From: JACRBK01 sp964427955
GTDB lineage: Bacteria; Chloroflexota; Anaerolineae; Aggregatilineales; Aggregatilineaceae
Direction of reading: 5' to 3'
Length of the DNA: 18,538 nt
NCBI GenBank assembly: GCA_964427955.1
Contig: CAYRWY010000060.1
Location: forward strand, 1 to 18,538
The stretch's first letter is position 1. Each line of letters begins with the position of its first letter. A model generated the notes under the pieces. The model was not told the origin of the DNA. It ran no database searches and worked only from the letters and a program-made list of their open reading frames with translations. Both the position numbers and the translations under genes were made by a program. Below, one piece after another: positions 14,380 through 18,538 of this stretch.

Positions 14380-15849
14380 CTAGGGACAGTTGCCGGGAAC
14401 ACTGGAGATGTCTGGAAGTGGGGACGTGGGATAGGGTTGGCACTTCGTTATGTCGTGAAAATTGGTGATATAGTCCTCATTGGTGGAAAAATCGTACCGG
14501 TATTGCATCATTTCGGTTCCACTGGAATTCGTGACCTGGTGCCATACGATCTGAGGGCGGCACGTTTCGTCAGGTATATCCCACGAGACGTTGCGACCTG
14601 CGGAGTAGGGGCACTTCGCAATGTAACCTTCTCCCCAGGTATCGCTCCAGACTTTTCTCCCGAAAGACCCGCCATCGCACTCAAGCTGAATCTTCCGGTC
14701 GGGGCAGGTTTTTTCCCAGATCACGCCGGTAGGCGTTCCTGCTCCACAGTAGAAAAGGGTGTTCCCGGTGGTCTGATTTTGCTGCTGTGTTTGCTGGACC
14801 TGGAAAGTGCGTTGGTCCGGCCAGGGATAAATGATATCGACGATAGGGGCAAACGGCAGATTGGTCACCGGCGAGACCGTAAAAGCATTCGGATCGGAGG
14901 AGTAAGCCGTGAAAACCGCCCAATCGAAACTTTCGCCGAGGCGTCCTGCTGGCACGGTGAGGATGAGTTGGGTTCCGGTGGCCTCGAAGGTGTCCGAAGT
15001 GAGGGGGGGCGCGACCGGTTCCAGATTGCTGGTGAGCAACCAGGTTCCTTCGGATGAGCTGGTCACGACGTAGTCGCTGATACCATCCCAGTCGATGTCC
15101 AAATAAACTCCTACCTGGGCAGCCTGGGGATTATCTCGCAGGATGGAACCAGCCCCATCGCCGGACAGTTCGATGGTGAACCTGTAGACATCCCCCTCGA
15201 GGGAGTATTCTGCTCTTTGGATGTAGAACTCTCTCAATAGGGCGTCATCCGGATCGAAATTCACTTCAGGAAATAATTCTTGAAAAACAGGCTGGTTGAG
15301 GAGCATCCAATGCTCTTGGGGTTCGATCTGCTGCTGTTGCTGGCCCGGTTGGGGAAGGGAAGTCTGTACGACGCGCTCGACACAGGGGCACCTCAACTCC
15401 CAGAGATGTTTGAGGATCTCATCGATTAGCTCGCGATTCTCTTGCCAGAGCGGGGTATTCATCAAGACCAAAGTTCGGTAGTTCCCCGACTGGATGCCGA
15501 TGACACGTCCCTCGAACTCAAGCGGTTGGAACCCGGATTCCTGCCATGCCTCGGGGACTTCATTCAAGTCGAAAATATCACCAGGGAGTTCTTGAGCCAC
15601 AGCAAGCGCGGTTCGAGTCGGAATCTCGGCAACATCGTATTTCGAAATCATTTCCAGCACTTGATTCGGCTCGACTTCGAAAATTTCAACGGGGACATCT
15701 ACGTTTTCCCACTGCCAACGATATTCGGGCAGCAGCAGCACACGGGCATATCCCTCTTGATAGGATGCTGCTCCGGTAGGCGACAGTGCCAGGGTCAGCA
15801 CGGTCCCAACGAAAACGACGATCACTAAAAACCTGGACTTGGCTTTCAT
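14380..15849 (-). CDS. Large secreted protein of unknown function
   Basis: I do not recognise this 489-residue protein. It opens with a signal peptide (MKAKSRFLVIVVFVGTVLTL...GAAS), so it is exported. An N-terminal region of about 160 residues follows. A Gln-rich linker (QPGQQQQQIEPQ) leads to a beta-sandwich-like stretch (VYRFTIELSGDG, VGVYLDIDWDGISDYVV, LTVPAGRLGESFDWAVF) that resembles CBM9/DOMON-type folds; this is a weak inference. A second Gln/Asn-rich linker (QVQQTQQQNQTTGN) precedes a C-terminal domain with about seven cysteines (LFYCG, EKTCPDRKIQLECDGG, AKCP, ETCRP, TKCQ, GNCP), probably disulfide-bonded. I chose ATG 15849, since GAGGAGA lies 8 nt upstream and the signal peptide starts there; the open frame extends to 15966 without a ribosome site. 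Its base composition seems more AT-rich than that of its neighbours. Confidence 0.75.
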   Translation of the reverse strand: MKAKSRFLVIVVFVGTVLTLALSPTGAASYQEGYARVLLLPEYRWQWENVDVPVEIFEVEPNQVLEMISKYDVAEIPTRTALAVAQELPGDIFDLNEVPEAWQESGFQPLEFEGRVIGIQSGNYRTLVLMNTPLWQENRELIDEILKHLWELRCPCVERVVQTSLPQPGQQQQQIEPQEHWMLLNQPVFQELFPEVNFDPDDALLREFYIQRAEYSLEGDVYRFTIELSGDGAGSILRDNPQAAQVGVYLDIDWDGISDYVVTSSSEGTWLLTSNLEPVAPPLTSDTFEATGTQLILTVPAGRLGESFDWAVFTAYSSDPNAFTVSPVTNLPFAPIVDIIYPWPDQRTFQVQQTQQQNQTTGNTLFYCGAGTPTGVIWEKTCPDRKIQLECDGGSFGRKVWSDTWGEGYIAKCPYSAGRNVSWDIPDETCRPQIVWHQVTNSSGTEMMQYRYDFSTNEDYITNFHDITKCQPYPTSPLPDISSVPGNCP

Positions 15850-15987
15850 CCTAACATCTCCTCTGCTCTCGAACATTGAACGATCCACCGACAGGAATAA
15901 ATGCGGTGGGTGCGGTGGAGATGAAGTCCCAATGATTTTTTCTTGCGAGGCGAGAGATAACATCAAAAGATTTCTGGTTTCTATTTA

Positions 15988-16016
15988 ATCATATAATATA
16001 TTAAATGTGTAGTTAA
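15988..16016 (-). promoter_or_regulatory. Candidate sigma70-type promoter of the secreted-protein gene
   Basis: On the minus strand, TTAACT (16016-16011) and TATGAT (15993-15988) are 17 bp apart within a very AT-rich stretch. It would leave a leader of roughly 130 bp. There is no GAAC-N4-GTTC box here. The AT-richness makes a chance match easier. Confidence 0.4.
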
Positions 16017-16087
16017 AATTGTTAAGGAAATTTTTTTACTGAGTGATAAATATAACCTTTGCGTACGTGGATTGCTCTCACCTGTTG

Positions 16088-16116
16088 CCCCTCCCTCAAT
16101 ACGCTTGAGGGAGGGG
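16088..16116. terminator. Perfect 12-bp hairpin downstream of the double-SnoaL gene
   Basis: CCCCTCCCTCAA (16088-16099) and TTGAGGGAGGGG (16105-16116) close a 5-base loop (TACGC). It lies 54 bp past the stop of the minus-strand gene. There is no T-tract, and it resembles the genome's other C-rich/G-rich hairpin repeats. Confidence 0.5.
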
Positions 16117-16170
16117 TGCAGTGTATTCATCAGCACACGGGAATGTATTTCTTGTTTTTCTCTGCGCTCT

Positions 16171-17001
16171 CTAAGTCACCCGCTCGCCGCGAATGAACGA
16201 CCAGTGCGTATGCAGAATCGCCCATTGGCCGCCGGTCCGCGCGAAGACTTCCGTGCAGTTCCACGGCACGCGGCTCCGGATCGATCCGTCAGGATTCAGC
16301 CGGGTGGAGAAGAAGCGGTAGAACAGCACCGCCAGGTCGCCCTGCACCTGCACCCGCGGATCGACGAAATCCATCACGTCGTAGAAGATCTTCCCCTCGC
16401 GCTGCGCGTACTCCGCCCGTAACGCCTCCCGCCCATTGATACGCTGCGGCGTCCCGGTGTCGAAGTAGGTGACGCGCGGATCGCTGATCGCGATAAAACC
16501 CCAGGGATCGCCCCGCCGCCAGCGATCCATCGCTGCCGACTCCAACGCCATCAGTTCGCCCCGCACGCCCTCATACACCGTATCGGCCAGCGCCACCGGG
16601 ACCGGCACCTCGACCTGCGCCGGGCGCTGCTGGTGGACGAACGACCAGTGCGTATGCACGATGCGCCACTGTCCGTCGCGGCAAAAATAGACCTCGGTGG
16701 CATTCCACAGGGTTTGCTGCGGGCTGTCCGGGGTGGGGCGCGAACGGTAGTTGTAGCTCAGCACTGCCGCGTCCCCGACGATCTCGATCCGCGGATCGAG
16801 AAATTCCGAACTTTCGTAGTGAATCTGGCCCTCAAGCTGTTTCAGAAAAGCCGTATAGGCCTCCAGGCCGACAATCGGCGCGGTCAGGCCGGGATCGACG
16901 TAGGTCACGTCTTCGGCGCTGATCTCCGCCCAGCGCAGCGGATCGCCCCGGCGCCAGCGTTCCATCGCGTCGTGTTCCATTGCCAAAATGACGTCTTTCA
17001 T
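16171..17001 (-). CDS. Tandem double SnoaL/NTF2-like (DUF4440-type) protein
   Basis: The 276-residue protein holds two copies of an NTF2-like (SnoaL/ketosteroid-isomerase superfamily) domain, about residues 1-130 and 142-276. The copies align clearly: DAMERWRRGDPLRWAEISAE with AAMDRWRRGDPWGFIAISDP, VTYVDPG with VTYFDTG, FLDPRIEIVGDAAVLSYNYR with FVDPRVQVQGDLAVLFYRFF, and WRIVHTHWSFVHQ with WAILHTHWSFIRG. An internal duplication and fusion is therefore certain. Such domains form cone-shaped pockets that bind small molecules, sometimes with isomerase or hydrolase activity; two in one chain could replace the usual dimer. GAGGAGGTG upstream of ATG 17001 fixes the start. Its promoter carries a perfect GAAC-N4-GTTC box, linking it to the alkC group. 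Confidence 0.88.
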   Translation of the reverse strand: MKDVILAMEHDAMERWRRGDPLRWAEISAEDVTYVDPGLTAPIVGLEAYTAFLKQLEGQIHYESSEFLDPRIEIVGDAAVLSYNYRSRPTPDSPQQTLWNATEVYFCRDGQWRIVHTHWSFVHQQRPAQVEVPVPVALADTVYEGVRGELMALESAAMDRWRRGDPWGFIAISDPRVTYFDTGTPQRINGREALRAEYAQREGKIFYDVMDFVDPRVQVQGDLAVLFYRFFSTRLNPDGSIRSRVPWNCTEVFARTGGQWAILHTHWSFIRGERVT

Positions 17002-17019
17002 CGGGTCACCTCCTCAGAC

Positions 17020-17048
17020 AGTATACCACCGCCAGAACGTATGTTCAA
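17020..17048 (-). promoter_or_regulatory. Sigma70-type promoter with perfect LexA-like operator, double-SnoaL gene
   Basis: On the minus strand, TTGAAC (17048-17043) and TATACT (17025-17020) are 17 bp apart. The perfect palindrome GAAC-ATAC-GTTC (17046-17035) overlaps the -35 and enters the spacer. GAACATACG is shared with the alkC site and the second VOC-gene site. Confidence 0.78.
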
Positions 17049-17150
17049 AAAATCCCAGGCCCACAAGCCAGATTGCGGCTTGCGTTAGTACAAAACAGGT
17101 GTAGACTATAGTGAGGTTTTTAAATATGATAAAGGGTCAGAAAGGTTCAC

Positions 17151-17465
17151 ATGACACAGACTGACGTCCCCACCCTGGCCGAGCTTGAGCAGCGTGGGCG
17201 ATCCGGCACCGCTGCCGACGTGGATTATTTGATGGAGCAGCTTGATCGCGACGAGGCGCTGGTGATCTGCAAGCTGGTCGATTATGCGCTGGGGCTGATC
17301 GCGACGCGCGAAGGGCGCATCCGCCTCCAGCATTTTCTGTTTCATGGCAGCCCGATCCAGCGCAATTACGCGGCGCTCTATTTCAAGCGGCGCGAATGGA
17401 CGGACGTGCTCGACGAGGCGGTGCGCTGCGGCTGCATCGACGAGACGCAGGCTTATTCGAAATAA
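17151..17465 (+). CDS. Small helical protein of unknown function
   Basis: The 104-residue protein has no signal peptide, membrane helix or cofactor motif. It is mostly helical by composition; the stretch from DVDYLMEQLDRDEALVICKL to GSPIQRNYAALYFKRREW looks like two or three HEAT/ARM-style helical pairs, but the match is too short to name a family. AGAAAGG upstream supports the ATG at 17151. A weak TAGACT-17-TATGAT pair (17102-17130) could be its promoter. It lies 21 bp before the alpha/beta-hydrolase gene on the same strand, so the two are probably one operon and may work together. Confidence 0.72.
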   Translation: MTQTDVPTLAELEQRGRSGTAADVDYLMEQLDRDEALVICKLVDYALGLIATREGRIRLQHFLFHGSPIQRNYAALYFKRREWTDVLDEAVRCGCIDETQAYSK

Positions 17466-17486
17466 CTTTGAGGAGAGGATTTTTTG

Positions 17487-18332
17487 ATGACGATGCCATC
17501 GGTTTTCAAATCGCCCGAAGGGGAGCGCGCTGTCATGGCGCTGTACGACCAGGCCCTCGCGCAGTGGCCGGTCCCGTACCAGACCCGCACGGTGCCCACC
17601 CGGCACGGCGACACCTTCGTGATCGCCAGCGGGGATGAGGCGGCGTCCCCCTTGGTGCTGCTGCACGGCGCGGGGACCAGTTCCGCGATCTGGGGCGCGG
17701 ATCTGCCCACCTACTGCCGCCAGCACCGCGTCTACGCCGTCGATCTGCCGGGCGAAGCGGGAAAAAGCTCGCCCAACCGTCCGCCGTGGGATACCCCGGC
17801 TTTTGCCGAGTGGCTGGCGGATGTGCTCGACGCGCTCCAGGTCGAGCAGACGGCGCTGCTGGGCGTGTCGCAGGGGAGCTGGACGGCGCTCAAATTCGCG
17901 GTGGCGAACCCGGCGCGTGTCTCGAAACTGGTGCTGATGTGTCCTGGCGGCGTGGTGCCGGATAATATGGGCTTCTTCGTGAAGCTGATGTTCTGGGCCA
18001 TGCTGGGACGGCGCGGCCTCGACCGGGTCGCGCGCCTGATGTACGGCGACCAGCCCTATCCCCCGCAAGCCGTCGAGGTCATGGCGTTGATGATGCGCCA
18101 CTTCAAGTCGCGTGTGGGCAAGCTGCCGATCTTCACCCACGACGAACTGCGGCGGCTGACCATGCCGGTGCTGCTGCTGGGCGGTGACGAGGACGGGATG
18201 CGCGATGTACATCAGATCGCCGCGCGGCTGGGATCGCTGCTCCCCCACCTGGACGTGATCGTCGTGCCCGGCGCGGGACACGCCCTGCTGAACACGAGCG
18301 CGAAGATCGCGCCGTTCCTGGAGATCGTCTGA
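17487..18332 (+). CDS. Alpha/beta hydrolase
   Basis: The 281-residue protein has a complete alpha/beta-hydrolase signature: oxyanion region LVLLHGAGTSSAIW (56-69), VYAVDLPGEAGKS (82-94), nucleophile S128 in GVSQGSW (126-132), the acid in LLLGGDEDGM, and the histidine in PGAGHALLN near the C-terminus. A cap-domain insert lies around residues 155-215 (FVKLMFWAMLGRRGLDRVAR). No signal peptide is present. It looks like a soluble esterase, lactonase or C-C hydrolase; the substrate is unknown. I chose ATG 17487 because AGGAGAGG (17471-17478) is 8 nt upstream; the in-frame TTG at 17484 is unnecessary. It is distinct from the hydrolase at 12966, and it is the second gene after the small helical protein. 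Confidence 0.9.
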   Translation: MTMPSVFKSPEGERAVMALYDQALAQWPVPYQTRTVPTRHGDTFVIASGDEAASPLVLLHGAGTSSAIWGADLPTYCRQHRVYAVDLPGEAGKSSPNRPPWDTPAFAEWLADVLDALQVEQTALLGVSQGSWTALKFAVANPARVSKLVLMCPGGVVPDNMGFFVKLMFWAMLGRRGLDRVARLMYGDQPYPPQAVEVMALMMRHFKSRVGKLPIFTHDELRRLTMPVLLLGGDEDGMRDVHQIAARLGSLLPHLDVIVVPGAGHALLNTSAKIAPFLEIV

Positions 18333-18414
18333 AAAGTTGTTCAAGTCCCTCCCCGCAGGCGGTTCAGGGGCGGACAGGGGGGTGAAAAGCATTGAGCACG
18401 CGGGAATTCGCGGT

Positions 18415-18513
18415 GTTTTACCTCACCCCCCGACCCCCTCTCCGAGGGTGGCGAGGGGGAGCACGGGCAAGTCCCCTCTCCAAACTTGGAGAGGGGATTG
18501 AGGGGTGAGGTAT
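18415..18513. repeat. Hairpin-forming intergenic repeat
   Basis: TTACCTCACCCCCCGACCCCC near 18418 faces GAGGGGTGAGGTA at 18500-18512. A perfect inner hairpin pairs CCCCTCTCCAA (18473-18483) with TTGGAGAGGGG (18486-18496). It belongs to the same CCTCACCCC...GGGGTGAGG family seen near 3.6, 6.7 and 6.85 kb. GAATTCG occurs just outside both arms (18404-18410 and 18514-18520). No gene is visible after 18332. Confidence 0.6.
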
Positions 18514-18538
18514 GAATTCGCCAACACTATCGCTCGCG

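Larger units (their letters stand above)
15850..16170. other. AT-rich intergenic region without a gene
   Basis: I see no gene in these 321 bp. About 15960-16065 is strikingly AT-rich for this genome and holds the likely minus-strand promoter of the secreted-protein gene. The part near 16088-16116 is a repeat-like hairpin behind the double-SnoaL gene. Confidence 0.6.

Noticed and set aside
15850..15966. N-terminal extension of the secreted-protein gene
   Set aside because: A signal peptide and a GAGGAGA ribosome site fit ATG 15849. The extension would bury the signal peptide 39 residues inside.
1..18538. CRISPR array, tRNA, rRNA or riboswitch
   Set aside because: The repeats are inverted hairpins, not regularly spaced direct repeats with spacers. 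No cloverleaf, rRNA core or recognisable aptamer was seen.

Overview
This 18.5 kb window is GC-rich bacterial DNA with strong Shine-Dalgarno sites. Its gene content suggests a Chloroflexota bacterium, probably of the Anaerolineae type: secreted WD40 and TolB-like propellers with an SH3b tail, an alpha/alpha-toroid protein of the family often mislabelled 'NifH', an AlkC glycosylase, and many hairpin-forming intergenic repeats. The taxonomic call is inference. No rRNA, tRNA, CRISPR array, phage gene or transposase was found.

Layout. (1) 1-223: composite repeat plus a MITE-like element that ends at the stop codon of the next gene. (2) 218-2263, minus strand: an operon read as response-regulator receiver protein, HEAT-repeat protein, then alpha/alpha-toroid protein, with an extended -10 promoter near 2320. 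(3) 2492-6668, plus strand: a Fe3+-type (FbpABC/AfuABC-like) ABC importer made of a binding protein, a fused double permease and an ATPase. A 162-bp inverted-repeat element sits between the binding protein and the permease. (4) 6669-6952: hairpins and a second MITE copy. (5) 6995-10865: two divergent beta-propeller genes, one a secreted 936-residue WD40/SH3b protein and the other membrane-anchored. (6) 10919-11689: an anchored protein of unknown function, in a segment bounded by a 41-nt direct duplication. (7) 11730-14283: alkC (minus), an alpha/beta hydrolase (plus) and a VOC-family protein (plus). (8) 14380-15849, minus: a large secreted protein of unknown function. (9) 16171-17001, minus: a tandem double SnoaL/NTF2-like protein. 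(10) 17151-18332, plus: a small helical protein and a second alpha/beta hydrolase. (11) 18333-18538: more hairpin repeat.

The main discovery candidate is regulatory. Four promoters, those of alkC, the first hydrolase, the VOC gene and the double-SnoaL gene, each have a well-spaced sigma70-type -35/-10 pair with 17 bp between the elements. Each also carries a GAAC-N4-GTTC-type palindrome, three inside or touching the spacer and one just downstream of the -10. This resembles the Gram-positive SOS (LexA/'Cheo') box. With alkC as a member, these genes look like a local damage-inducible regulon that links an alkylation-repair glycosylase to small-molecule enzymes.

A second result concerns a TA-flanked MITE family with roughly 30-bp terminal inverted repeats. 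It has two copies here. The left end of the window preserves what looks like an empty target site for the 6.8 kb copy.
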